NCBI RefSeq assembly: GCF_940143175.1
Contig: NZ_OW659496.1
Coordinates: 1,364,001 to 1,428,000, forward strand
Source of the DNA: Erysipelothrix amsterdamensis
Lineage (GTDB): Bacteria; Bacillota_I; Bacilli_A; Erysipelotrichales; Erysipelotrichaceae
DNA: 64,000 nucleotides
Reading direction: 5' to 3'
A program made the translations under genes and the position numbers. Of the stretch, positions 24,717-33,264 are shown piece after piece; position 1 is the first letter of the stretch, and the number at the start of each line of letters is the position of its first letter. The notes below the pieces were generated by a model, which worked only from the letters and a program-made list of their open reading frames with translations, was not told the DNA's origin and made no database searches.

Positions 24717-24745
24717 ATTATATTACTAAGTAAACCGATTAACAA
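24717..24745 (-). promoter_or_regulatory. regR promoter
   Basis: Minus strand: -35 TTGTTA (24740-24745), 17 nt, -10 TATAAT (24717-24722). Confidence 0.7.
24730..24743. promoter_or_regulatory. RegR-type operator at regR
   Basis: GTAAACCGATTAAC covers the spacer and most of the -35 box of the regR promoter. Confidence 0.65.
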
Positions 24746-24762
24746 GTTGTTAACTTTCATAA

Positions 24763-26679
24763 TTAAGCGCGCATAACCTTTTGTCCAAAGCGATTTGAGC
24801 GTATAACACATTTCGCATGGAACGGTTTGCCATTACAATACATAATTTTCTTACCTTGCCAGATCTCTTCATGAAGCACACTAACTTCAATTTCCTCGCC
24901 CTCTGCTTTAAAACTGTAAGCACAGCCACGAAGATCATCGATGGGCGTATCACCATTTTGAAGAATAGGAATTCGTTTAACATCCCACTTTGGATCTACA
25001 AATAATGTAACATTAACGCATTCATCCACAAAGCGCTGTTCTTGGACTAAAACAGGGTGTGTCGATGGTTTGTTGTAGGTGTATGCAATGACATCCGATG
25101 TAAGCTCAATTGCTTGCGTGCTTATGACATTCAATTTTGTTTCATCTTCGAACTCTATTATACCATTTTGATACACTAATGATTCATCTAAGTGATACTT
25201 CGTTGTAGCAATATGGCTTCCTTGAGCTTGTATCGCATCTACAATCATCCAAATACCGTCATCAATCACAATAAGCTTACGTTGATGCACCGAATCCTTC
25301 GCAAGAAGAGCACCCTCATAATAATGACAGTTTCCATCATGGCGGACATAATTTTTAAGTGGCTTATAAAAAGAAGCATACGTCCATGATGTATCCGGTA
25401 CTGCGGATGGTTTCCCATCCAAAATTACAGTATTATGGCTTTCCATACCTTTTAAATGCATCCGTCGAGGATCATCTTCTCGATAGGTTAAACGACCGGG
25501 ATCAACCAAAACGGGTTTTCCTCGGAAATACGTAGAAACATGAAGATTATCCGCATGTCCATGACCACTTCCTAAAGAACCATTTGTAAACATGGTGAAA
25601 TGCGCATCCGTACCCCAGTGACTGCGAGTTGTATAAATACCACTATCCTCACCATCATAATTTAGTGAGATTGGTACTTCCATCTCAAACGCATCAAATT
25701 CATCTTGAGCTTGAACACCATAGGCATAACACACTTCAAAATCAAGAACTGAATTTGCACGTGATTTATAAAGCGGATTATCTAAAGCGACTGCGCACGT
25801 TCCCATGATACCACTCAATATCGTTCGATCACTATCACCATAAGCAATCATGTCATTATGAGGTGTTGCTTGATAATACAGGGCATAAGCCATTTTATCG
25901 AGCGTATGTTTTAATCCTTCTTGATTGTTTACGTATGGCAACGCTTTTAAACCATAATTTAAAACTTCAACATGATACATCGTTGATTGTTCCCAATGCA
26001 TCCCATCGGGATAGACTTGGATTTCAAATTGTGTGCTGATTTCATCTTCAATCCATGCTTTGAACCCTGAATCCGCATCTGCTTGTAGCCATCCAAGATA
26101 CTTCGCTAAAACACAAGTCTGAATACTTCCCCAATTACTTAAGGTATACTTAGTTAGATAATGATCTTTGAGATACAATGCTTGGGTTTCAAGACTTAAT
26201 TCAATCAACTTAAAACTTGCCTCATCCAGAAGATTATAGACCTTTAAATAAGGGCATAAGTCCAACCAGTTATTCATACGCATTGCTGTGTCAAGCGTAC
26301 GTGTTGATGGACCGGATGTAAGTGGTGTATGGGCACAGATCCAATTCGATACCAAATCGTGGCCATGTTTAATATATTTTAAATCATCCGTCAATACCGT
26401 AGCCATTACTAATGACGGAAGATAATCCATTCGATTCAACATAAATATCCACTCATCATCGCCATTTGGTGTGGTTGTCCACCCAAATGGATCTAAGGTG
26501 TAAGGTGTATCACACGGCTCCATATCCCAATCACGAGTGAATGTAAAGATATTCATCATCAGTTGATCTGCATAAGCGATCACATCATTTTTCTTAAAAT
26601 CATATAATAATTTTAAACGTTCTAGATCAAGTTTTTGTGATTTATGTTCAATTGTTTGATATAAAGAATTCTTTACCAT
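24763..26679 (-). CDS. Heparinase II/III-family oligohyaluronate lyase
   Basis: 638 aa, no signal peptide, so cytosolic. An N-terminal alpha toroid (residues about 1-350) is followed by a beta-sandwich heparinase II/III domain. GSGHGHADNLHVS and DPGRLTYREDDPRRMH carry the family His and Tyr residues. It corresponds by size and position to the pneumococcal gene after PTS IID that cleaves unsaturated hyaluronan oligosaccharides. It would process larger oligosaccharides entering the cell. A hairpin with a T-run precedes it, so expression may be lower than that of the PTS genes. Confidence 0.85.
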   Translation of the reverse strand: MVKNSLYQTIEHKSQKLDLERLKLLYDFKKNDVIAYADQLMMNIFTFTRDWDMEPCDTPYTLDPFGWTTTPNGDDEWIFMLNRMDYLPSLVMATVLTDDLKYIKHGHDLVSNWICAHTPLTSGPSTRTLDTAMRMNNWLDLCPYLKVYNLLDEASFKLIELSLETQALYLKDHYLTKYTLSNWGSIQTCVLAKYLGWLQADADSGFKAWIEDEISTQFEIQVYPDGMHWEQSTMYHVEVLNYGLKALPYVNNQEGLKHTLDKMAYALYYQATPHNDMIAYGDSDRTILSGIMGTCAVALDNPLYKSRANSVLDFEVCYAYGVQAQDEFDAFEMEVPISLNYDGEDSGIYTTRSHWGTDAHFTMFTNGSLGSGHGHADNLHVSTYFRGKPVLVDPGRLTYREDDPRRMHLKGMESHNTVILDGKPSAVPDTSWTYASFYKPLKNYVRHDGNCHYYEGALLAKDSVHQRKLIVIDDGIWMIVDAIQAQGSHIATTKYHLDESLVYQNGIIEFEDETKLNVISTQAIELTSDVIAYTYNKPSTHPVLVQEQRFVDECVNVTLFVDPKWDVKRIPILQNGDTPIDDLRGCAYSFKAEGEEIEVSVLHEEIWQGKKIMYCNGKPFHAKCVIRSNRFGQKVMRA

Positions 26680-26700
26680 CTTATGTTCTCCTTATGAATA

Positions 26701-26732
26701 AAAAAGAGAACTACTTATCGAAGTAGCTCTCT
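26701..26732 (-). terminator. Intra-operon terminator between IID and the lyase
   Basis: Minus strand: GAGAGCTACTT, loop CGAT, AAGTAGTTCTC with G-T wobbles, then six T. Probably partial, reducing lyase expression. Confidence 0.7.
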
Positions 26733-26743
26733 AAAGTTAAATA

Positions 26744-27559
26744 CTAAGCTAAGATTCCGAAGAAGCTTAAGGCAACACCAAGTACTACTGTAAGAATAAC
26801 AAGTTTGTATGTATTCCAACCTTTTTTCTTAATTAGGTAGTACATTAAACCTGTATAAAGCATTGGTAACAATGCAGGAGCAACTTTGTCTAAAAGACCT
26901 TGGATGTTAACTGTTGATTGTTTAACACCTTCTTGGATTTCTCCAGCTGCGAATGAAATATCAACTTTCATCTTAACAAATGTAGCTGCAAGACCTGAAA
27001 TAACTGTAACACCAACGATGTTTGCTGCTGTTGAGATTTGTTCCATCTTTTCACTTAATTTATCAATAATGCTTGTACCAACTTTATAACCATAAACACC
27101 CATTCCGTAACGAATACCGAATAATACAGCGTTAATAGTGATTAAGAATAGTAGTGGAGCAATTGCAACACCATCCATTGCAAGTGATGCAAAGATTGTT
27201 GAGAATAAAGGTGCAATCGCAAATTGTGATAATGAATCACCAATACCAGCAAGAGGACCCATTAAAGCCATCTTGATTGGACGAATTTCTGACTCAGGAC
27301 GTCCTTCATCAGCCATTACTAAGTGTAATGATGTAATGAAAGGAAGTAATTGAGGGTTTGTGTTATAGAATTCACAGTTTGCACCAAGTGCTGCTGCGAA
27401 ATCATCATCATTTGTATGTACTTTTCTTAATGCTGGGTATAGAACTAAAGCATAACCAAGACCTTGGTAGTTACTGTAGTTAAATCCGTTTTGTAAAAAG
27501 TATGAACGTGCTGTTGTTTTGAAATAATCTTTTTTCGTTAATTTATTAGATCCAGTCAT
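26744..27559 (-). CDS. PTS EIID, mannose family (hyaluronan disaccharide)
   Basis: 271 aa from the ATG at 27559, which has GGAGG 9 nt upstream inside the end of IIC. It overlaps IIC by 14 nt, so translation is coupled. The N-terminal KKDYFKTTARSYFLQNGFNY, then GLGYALVLYPAL and LMGPLAGIGDS, are mannose-family IID hallmarks, with membrane helices near the C-terminus. It forms the membrane translocator with IIC. Context indicates unsaturated glucuronyl-GlcNAc as substrate. Confidence 0.92.
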   Translation of the reverse strand: MTGSNKLTKKDYFKTTARSYFLQNGFNYSNYQGLGYALVLYPALRKVHTNDDDFAAALGANCEFYNTNPQLLPFITSLHLVMADEGRPESEIRPIKMALMGPLAGIGDSLSQFAIAPLFSTIFASLAMDGVAIAPLLFLITINAVLFGIRYGMGVYGYKVGTSIIDKLSEKMEQISTAANIVGVTVISGLAATFVKMKVDISFAAGEIQEGVKQSTVNIQGLLDKVAPALLPMLYTGLMYYLIKKKGWNTYKLVILTVVLGVALSFFGILA

Positions 27560-28343
27560 CGTTACCTGCCTCCACTTCTGTTCCTGATACATTTACTGTG
27601 TTTTGTGAATCATTGTATTGTTTCACTGCAAAGATAGCACCTACTAAAGCAATACCGATTACTGGTAATTGGAAGTAAGCTGCACATACATAACCTAAGA
27701 TTACGAATGGAATTAATTCTTTCTTAACCATTACAGATAAGATCATTGCGAATCCAATTGCAGGTAACATACCACCAGCAACGTTTAAGCCTTTTAATAA
27801 CCATGCTGGGATTAATTCAACAAGTTGTGTTAAAAGTTCCATACTGTAAGCACCCAAGAATCCTAATAGGAAACCTACGATAGCAAATAGTAATACTGTA
27901 AAGTTTGTAGTCATACGGAATTTCTTGAAATCTTTGTTTTCTAATGCTTTTGCAGCACTCTCAGGAGCACCAGCGCGAATTGTGTAAACAAATGTTTGTA
28001 AGAATTGAATTGCAACAGCAAATGGAATTGACAATGCTAATGCACTTTCAGGTGTAATTGAAGGGTTTGTAATCGCCATCAATGTACCAATGATACCAGG
28101 ACCGATTGGGTTAGGTGGAACAGTTCCTCCGGCTCCAACACCGAATCCCATAAATGCTAATTCAGAAATAGCACCTACTTGTAAAGCTGTTTGAAGTGCA
28201 CCTGGGTGACTTCCGTTTAAGATTAACCCAACACCAAATGCTAAGAATAAAGCACGGTTTGAGTAGATACCCCATAACATACCTGCGTAACAGAATGCAG
28301 TCCATAGACCGATTAGTATCGCTTGAAATAATGTAATATTCAT
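27546..28343 (-). CDS. PTS EIIC, mannose family (hyaluronan disaccharide)
   Basis: 265 aa with about eight membrane helices. GLILNGSHPGALQTALQVGAISELAF (motif GAISEL) and the glycine/proline-rich GVGAGGTVPPNPIGPG are typical of mannose-family IIC. It forms the sugar channel with IID. The gene follows IIB by 52 nt, with SD GAGGAATTT. No IIA is encoded in this operon. Confidence 0.92.
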   Translation of the reverse strand: MNITLFQAILIGLWTAFCYAGMLWGIYSNRALFLAFGVGLILNGSHPGALQTALQVGAISELAFMGFGVGAGGTVPPNPIGPGIIGTLMAITNPSITPESALALSIPFAVAIQFLQTFVYTIRAGAPESAAKALENKDFKKFRMTTNFTVLLFAIVGFLLGFLGAYSMELLTQLVELIPAWLLKGLNVAGGMLPAIGFAMILSVMVKKELIPFVILGYVCAAYFQLPVIGIALVGAIFAVKQYNDSQNTVNVSGTEVEAGNDDWI

Positions 28344-28395
28344 TATTAAATTCCTCTCTTTTCCTTTTAGAAATAAATAGTTATTGCCTTAATGC

Positions 28396-28884
28396 TTAAA
28401 TATATTTACGGATGTCAACTGGTGCTGCACCGTCTCCACCATTAGGTGTTGTTTGAGTATTGAAAGTAATGTCTTTCGCTACCATTTTTCTGAGGCAGTC
28501 TTTATCCTCTTCACCTAAGAAGATTGAACGTGTGACTTTTTCTTTGCCTTCACAATTGTGAATGTTTCCAATATTGATCTCTGAAATTGGAACACCACCT
28601 TCAACTAAACGTAAAGCATCTTTTGTATCCTTAACAATCAAGAAAATTGTTTGTTGTGGTGACGCTTTATGAATAACTTCGATAACTTTGTCAACGGGGA
28701 AGAAACGCATTGCAACTGATTTTGGAATTACAGTTTTCATGAGAGTCTGAGCCATGACATCTTGTGCAGCTTCATCATTTGCCACGATAACGGTGTTAAC
28801 GCCAAGTGATTTAATCCAAAGCTGACCTTGACCGTGAACGAGACGTTCATCGATACGTGTCATTACAATATTTGGAGTACTCAT
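28396..28884 (-). CDS. PTS EIIB, mannose family (hyaluronan disaccharide)
   Basis: 162 aa, cytosolic. RIDERLVHGQGQLWIKSLG contains the phosphorylated His15. The rest (VANDEAAQD, GGVPISEINIGNIH) matches mannose-family IIB. It accepts phosphate from the orphan EIIA at 13.5 kb, by inference, and transfers it to the disaccharide. The start lies 14 nt after the ugl stop. Confidence 0.92.
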   Translation of the reverse strand: MSTPNIVMTRIDERLVHGQGQLWIKSLGVNTVIVANDEAAQDVMAQTLMKTVIPKSVAMRFFPVDKVIEVIHKASPQQTIFLIVKDTKDALRLVEGGVPISEINIGNIHNCEGKEKVTRSIFLGEEDKDCLRKMVAKDITFNTQTTPNGGDGAAPVDIRKYI

Positions 28885-28898
28885 AATTTACCTCTTTC

Positions 28899-30095
28899 TT
28901 ACCAATACAATTCCCAGTCTTTATAAAGACGCATCAGAGCTTCTAAATAATAGTAGTCGCCCCAGATGTTTCCTTCATCCACACCTTTTCCACTGTGCCA
29001 TGAATAGACACCGTGATAAAGCACTGGATTTCCTGGTTCATGTGTTGTTTTTGTATAGTTGTCAATCAACGATCTTAAGATTGTGTGTGATGCTCCCTCA
29101 TACACAGTTTTAAGTTCATCATTCTTCATATATTTGATCATTTCTAGCATACCACATACTGCAATTGCTGCAGCACTTGAATCGCGTGATTGATCATCAC
29201 CATCTGTAAAGATGAGATCCCAATAACATACGAAATCTTTTGGTAAACGGTTTAAGAAATAATTTGTCATTCCTTCGTGTAGTGGGAACACTTCATCTTC
29301 ATGTGTATAACGGTAGTTTAATGGAATTCCATAAACACCCCAAGCTTGGCCTCGTGCCCAGGATGACTCATCGTTATAACCTTGACGTGTAGCACCACGT
29401 ACTGGACCACCTGTTTCAGGATCCATGTAGAATGTGTGGAACGCACTTGCATCATCACGAATTACGTATTGACAGCTCGTATAGAAATGACGCTCTGCGA
29501 TATTCGCATATTTGTCATCACCCGTAACTTCTGTTGCCCAATATAATAATGGGATGTTCAATAAGCAATCAATAATGAAACGGTAATGCTCAGGATTGTT
29601 ATACTCGCCCCAGGCTTGTATAAACTCACCTTTTTCTTGCCAACGGGTAATGAGCTTATCAGCCGCTAAAATAGCCGCTTCTTTCGCTTTTTCAGAACCT
29701 GTTAGTTTGTAACTTGCCACACATGATAATGAATATAAGAATCCAAGATCATGGTGATCAATTTCAATATCATTTACAACACGGTGGTGGAAAGAATCAA
29801 CATTTTTATCTGCGAGCTCACGATACTTCTCATCACCTGTGTATTCATACGCCAACCACAATAGACCAGTCCAAAATCCGTCTGTCCATTCGATATTATC
29901 GATGATCGGATATTTCAGATCTTTTGTTGCTGACCATGGGAAGCGCTCACCAATGTGCTCCATATTGAGATCAATCTTCTTAATGGTATCTTCAATTGCT
30001 TGCTTCACTTCTTCTTTTGTAAGCAGTGTTGCATTCTTGAAAATATCAATATCGCGGATTGGCTCAATGGTCACTTGCTTAATATGCTTTTCCAT
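28899..30095 (-). CDS. ugl: Unsaturated glucuronyl hydrolase (GH88)
   Basis: 398 aa, cytosolic. An alpha6/alpha6 barrel with the catalytic Asp pair 60 residues apart: Asp116 in HHDLGFLYS and Asp176 in RFIIDCLLN, matching Asp115/Asp175 of streptococcal UGL. It hydrates the unsaturated uronate of the imported phosphorylated disaccharide, releasing 4-deoxy-5-keto-uronate and GlcNAc-6-P. First gene of the minus operon, with a strong AAGGAGG Shine-Dalgarno and consensus promoter. Confidence 0.94.
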   Translation of the reverse strand: MEKHIKQVTIEPIRDIDIFKNATLLTKEEVKQAIEDTIKKIDLNMEHIGERFPWSATKDLKYPIIDNIEWTDGFWTGLLWLAYEYTGDEKYRELADKNVDSFHHRVVNDIEIDHHDLGFLYSLSCVASYKLTGSEKAKEAAILAADKLITRWQEKGEFIQAWGEYNNPEHYRFIIDCLLNIPLLYWATEVTGDDKYANIAERHFYTSCQYVIRDDASAFHTFYMDPETGGPVRGATRQGYNDESSWARGQAWGVYGIPLNYRYTHEDEVFPLHEGMTNYFLNRLPKDFVCYWDLIFTDGDDQSRDSSAAAIAVCGMLEMIKYMKNDELKTVYEGASHTILRSLIDNYTKTTHEPGNPVLYHGVYSWHSGKGVDEGNIWGDYYYLEALMRLYKDWELYW

Positions 30096-30121
30096 GTAAG
30101 TACCTCCTTGAAAAACGTTTA

Positions 30122-30133
30122 TAAACTGGTTTA
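30122..30133. promoter_or_regulatory. RegR-type operator at ugl
   Basis: TAAACTGGTTTA, one substitution from the hyl site, just downstream of the ugl start site, where a bound repressor would block elongation or initiation. Confidence 0.65.
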
Positions 30134-30145
30134 CTGGACATACGC

Positions 30146-30174
30146 ATTATAGCCCTTGATTTTTGTCATGTCAA
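30146..30174 (-). promoter_or_regulatory. ugl-PTS operon promoter (consensus)
   Basis: Minus strand: -35 TTGACA (30169-30174), 17 nt, -10 TATAAT (30146-30151). Confidence 0.85.
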
Positions 30175-30191
30175 CGGTTTTTTTTAATAAA

Positions 30192-30205
30192 TCTAACCGC
30201 TTTCA
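30192..30205. promoter_or_regulatory. cre-like site between divergent ugl and kdgA promoters
   Basis: The minus strand reads TGAAAGCGGTTAGA, one mismatch from TGNAANCGNTNNCA. Suggests CcpA control of both operons. Confidence 0.4.
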
Positions 30206-30267
30206 TGTGAAATTATCATTTTTTTCACAATTCAGTCCTTATATATAGGCGAAACTTTATTTTTTTA

Positions 30268-30294
30268 GTAAACCAGTTGACAAAACCGGTTTAC
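30268..30294. promoter_or_regulatory. Two adjacent RegR-type operators on the kdgA promoter
   Basis: GTAAACCAGTTGAC (30268-30281) overlaps the -35 box and CAAAACCGGTTTAC (30281-30294) fills the spacer. They are spaced 13 bp apart. Confidence 0.65.
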
Positions 30295-30305
30295 TCGCCT
30301 ATTAT
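30277..30305 (+). promoter_or_regulatory. kdgA-kdgK-dhuD-dhuI promoter
   Basis: -35 TTGACA (30277-30282), 17 nt, -10 TATTAT (30300-30305). Confidence 0.8.
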
Positions 30306-30367
30306 TGTCTTAGCTGGTTTGCTAGAGACCGACTGGACATTGGTCAAAATAAAAGGGAGACTACTAT

Positions 30368-31345
30368 ATGAGTGAAGTTTTAAATAGAGTTGAAAAAATC
30401 GGTATCGTTCCCGTAGTTAAAATAACTGAAATCGAAGATGCATTGCCAATGGCACAAGCACTTTATAACGGTGGCATCGATTGTATGGAAATCACATTCC
30501 GAAGTGAATTTGCGTTACCCGGAATCGAAATCATCGCTAAAGAATTACCAGATATGTTAATTGGAGCGGGTACTGTCTCATCAGTTTCCCAAGCCGAAAC
30601 TGCAATCAAGGCTGGGGCACAGTTCATTGTAACACCTGGATTTAATCATGACGTTGTGAAATGGTGTGTTGAAAATGATGTTCTTGTACTACCTGGGATT
30701 TCTACAGCATCAGAACTTGAAACAGCAATCTCTTACGGATTGACAAACGTTAAGTTCTTCCCTGCAGAATCAAGTGGTGGAGCTAAGAAGATCAAAGACC
30801 TCAGTGCACCGTATGCTGACATTACATTTATGCCAACAGGCGGAATTAATGCTAAGAACATGCATGATTACTTAGCTTTACCTTGCATTAATGCTATTGG
30901 TGGTAGCTTCATGTTACCTGCTGATGCGATTGCAGCTAAAGATTGGGATACCGTTGAACGCCTTAGTCGTGAAGCAGTGGATGCATTGTTATCATATGAA
31001 TTAATTCATATTGGTTTCAATAACAACACTAGTGAAGAAGCCAAAGAAAATGCTGAAGTATTATGTAATTTGTTTGGATTTAAGTATTATGGAAAACCTA
31101 AGAGTCATTTCGCAGGTCGTGGTTTTGAATTCCTAAACTCAGTTGGACGTGGTGAACACGGACACTTTGGAATTTACACCCCTTACCCAGAACGTGCTCT
31201 GTATCAATTAGAGAAAAAAGGCATCCATGTTGTAGAGGATACAATTACTCGCAACAAGAAAACAAACAAAATCAACTTTGCATACTTAGATAAAGAAATC
31301 GCAGGATTTGCCATTCATTTGATTAATCCTGACGTGAAGATGTAG
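30368..31345 (+). CDS. kdgA: KDPG/KHG aldolase with a C-terminal VOC-like domain
   Basis: 325 aa, about 115 residues longer than ordinary KdgA. Residues 1-210 are the class I aldolase barrel: GGIDCMEITFR with the catalytic Glu, GAGTV, PGIST, and VKFFPAE with the Schiff-base Lys. Residues about 215-325 (ELIHIGFNNNTSEEA, then GHFGIYTP and GFAIHLINPD) resemble a vicinal-oxygen-chelate/glyoxalase-fold module. The aldolase splits 2-keto-3-deoxy-6-phosphogluconate to pyruvate and glyceraldehyde-3-P, the last step of uronate breakdown. The added domain has no known role here; a lone His in GHFGIY may bind metal. Confidence 0.88.
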   Translation: MSEVLNRVEKIGIVPVVKITEIEDALPMAQALYNGGIDCMEITFRSEFALPGIEIIAKELPDMLIGAGTVSSVSQAETAIKAGAQFIVTPGFNHDVVKWCVENDVLVLPGISTASELETAISYGLTNVKFFPAESSGGAKKIKDLSAPYADITFMPTGGINAKNMHDYLALPCINAIGGSFMLPADAIAAKDWDTVERLSREAVDALLSYELIHIGFNNNTSEEAKENAEVLCNLFGFKYYGKPKSHFAGRGFEFLNSVGRGEHGHFGIYTPYPERALYQLEKKGIHVVEDTITRNKKTNKINFAYLDKEIAGFAIHLINPDVKM

Positions 31346-31358
31346 AGAGGGTATTTAA

Positions 31359-32381
31359 ATGAAAAAAGTAATTACATTTGGAGAAATTATGCTTCGTCTT
31401 GCTCCAGAAGGTTACCTCCGTTTCTCGCAAGCTGATCGATATCAAGCGACTTACGGTGGTGGCGAAGCAAACGTTGCTGTTTCACTTTCAAACTTTGGAG
31501 TGGACGCAGCATTTGTAACAAAATTACCAACCCATGCAATTGGACAAAACGCTGTTAATGATTTACGTCGTTATGGTGTCGATACAAGCAAGATCACACG
31601 TGGTGGTGATCGTGTTGGTATCTACTTCTTGGAAAAAGGTGCTTCACAACGTGCAAGTCAAGTTGTTTATGACCGTGCACATTCCGCAATCGCTGAAGCA
31701 AAACCCGAAGATTTTGATTGGGATGCAATTTTTGAAGGATACGATTGGTTCCATACAACAGGAATCACACCTGCTTTAGGTGAAAACGTAGCCGAAATTA
31801 CATTACAAGCTGCAAAAGCAGCTAAAAAACACGGTTTAACTGTGAGTTGTGATCTTAACTTCCGTAAGAAGTTATGGAGTAATGAACAAGCAAATAAAAC
31901 AATGGGTGAATTAATGGAGTATGTTGATGTTGTCATCGCAAACGAAGAAGATTCACACGATGTATTTGGAATTTCAGCTTCAAACACAGATATCACAACA
32001 GGTGAAATCAACCATGATGGTTATATTGATGTTGCGAAACAACTTAACGAGCGCTTTAACTTTAAAGCAGTTGCAATCACATTACGTGAAAGCATCTCTG
32101 CAAGTGATAACAATTGGTCAACAATGCTTTATACAGGCGATCAAGCATATTTCTCAAAGAAATATAACGTTCGTATTGTAGACCGCGTTGGTGGTGGCGA
32201 TTCATTTGGTGCTGGATTAATTTATTCAATGCTCAATGATTATGCACCGCAAGATGCAATTGAGTTTGCTACAGCAGCAAGCTGTCTAAAACACTCTGTA
32301 GAGGGTGATTACAACCGTGTTACTGTTCAGGAAGTGGAAACACTTGCTAAAGGTGACGGTTCAGGTCGTGTACAACGATAG
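31359..32381 (+). CDS. kdgK: 2-keto-3-deoxygluconate kinase (PfkB family)
   Basis: 340 aa. An N-terminal GEIMLRLAPEG and GGGEANVAVSLSNFG are KdgK-type PfkB motifs; the C-terminal DRVGGGDSFGAGLIYS carries the catalytic Asp and anion hole. It phosphorylates 2-keto-3-deoxygluconate from DhuD to KDPG for KdgA. Second gene of the operon, 13 nt after kdgA. Confidence 0.94.
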   Translation: MKKVITFGEIMLRLAPEGYLRFSQADRYQATYGGGEANVAVSLSNFGVDAAFVTKLPTHAIGQNAVNDLRRYGVDTSKITRGGDRVGIYFLEKGASQRASQVVYDRAHSAIAEAKPEDFDWDAIFEGYDWFHTTGITPALGENVAEITLQAAKAAKKHGLTVSCDLNFRKKLWSNEQANKTMGELMEYVDVVIANEEDSHDVFGISASNTDITTGEINHDGYIDVAKQLNERFNFKAVAITLRESISASDNNWSTMLYTGDQAYFSKKYNVRIVDRVGGGDSFGAGLIYSMLNDYAPQDAIEFATAASCLKHSVEGDYNRVTVQEVETLAKGDGSGRVQR

Positions 32382-32395
32382 GAAAGGAATTAAAT

Positions 32396-33190
32396 ATGAG
32401 TAACTTTAAAATGGAAAACTTCCGTTTAGACGGAAAAATCGCTCTTGTAACAGGAGCATCATACGGAATTGGTTTTGCTTTAGCTCAAGGATATGCTGAA
32501 GCAGGCGCAACAATCGTATTTAACGATATTAATCAAGACCTTGTAAACAAAGGACTTGCAGCATACGAAGCAGAAGGCATTAAAGCTCATGGTTATGTAT
32601 GTGACGTAACAAATGAAGAACAAGTATCAGCAATGATCAAACAAATTGAAACAGAAGTTGGAACAATCGATATTCTTGTAAACAATGCAGGAATCATCAA
32701 ACGTGTACCAATGATCGAAATGTCAGTTGAAGATTGGCGTCAAGTTATTGACATCGACCTTAACGGACCATTCATTATGTCAAAAGCTGTACTTCCTTCA
32801 ATGATCGAAAAAGGTCACGGTAAAATCATTAACATCTGTTCAATGATGAGTGAACTTGGACGTGAAACAGTAAGTGCTTATGCTGCTGCTAAAGGTGGTT
32901 TAAAAATGCTTACTAAGAATATTGCATCAGAATACGGTGAACACAATATTCAATGTAATGGAATTGGACCTGGTTATATTGAAACACCTCAAACAGCTCC
33001 ATTACGCGTTGATGGACATCCATTCAACAGCTTCATTATTTCAAAAACACCAGCTGCACGTTGGGGTAAACCAGAAGATTTAATGGGACCTGCTGTATTC
33101 TTAGCTTCAGAAGCATCAGACTTCGTAAACGGACACATCCTTTACGTTGACGGTGGTATCTTAGCTTATATTGGTAAACAACCAGCATAG
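32396..33190 (+). CDS. dhuD: SDR-family 2,5-diketo-3-deoxygluconate reductase (DhuD/KduD-like)
   Basis: 264 aa. SDR signatures: TGASYGIGFALAQG (cofactor), NNAGIIKR, and the active-site YAAAKGG with Ser-Tyr-Lys (SMMSELGRETVSAYAAAK in parts). Often annotated gluconate 5-dehydrogenase; in streptococcal hyaluronan loci the equivalent enzyme is DhuD, which reduces the diketo intermediate made by DhuI to 2-keto-3-deoxygluconate. The locus context supports that role here. Starts 14 nt after kdgK. Confidence 0.88.
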   Translation: MSNFKMENFRLDGKIALVTGASYGIGFALAQGYAEAGATIVFNDINQDLVNKGLAAYEAEGIKAHGYVCDVTNEEQVSAMIKQIETEVGTIDILVNNAGIIKRVPMIEMSVEDWRQVIDIDLNGPFIMSKAVLPSMIEKGHGKIINICSMMSELGRETVSAYAAAKGGLKMLTKNIASEYGEHNIQCNGIGPGYIETPQTAPLRVDGHPFNSFIISKTPAARWGKPEDLMGPAVFLASEASDFVNGHILYVDGGILAYIGKQPA

Positions 33191-33218
33191 ATTAAACATT
33201 TAAATGATGTATCGAACG

Positions 33219-33242
33219 CCACGTGGTGGACACACCACGTGG
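33219..33242 (+). promoter_or_regulatory. GC-rich intercistronic hairpin between dhuD and dhuI
   Basis: Perfect 10-bp stem CCACGTGGTG/CACCACGTGG with loop GACA. No T-run follows, so it is not a classical terminator. It sits about 10 nt before the dhuI Shine-Dalgarno and probably affects mRNA stability or translation. Confidence 0.65.
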
Positions 33243-33264
33243 GTTATTAGAAAGAGGATTTAAT

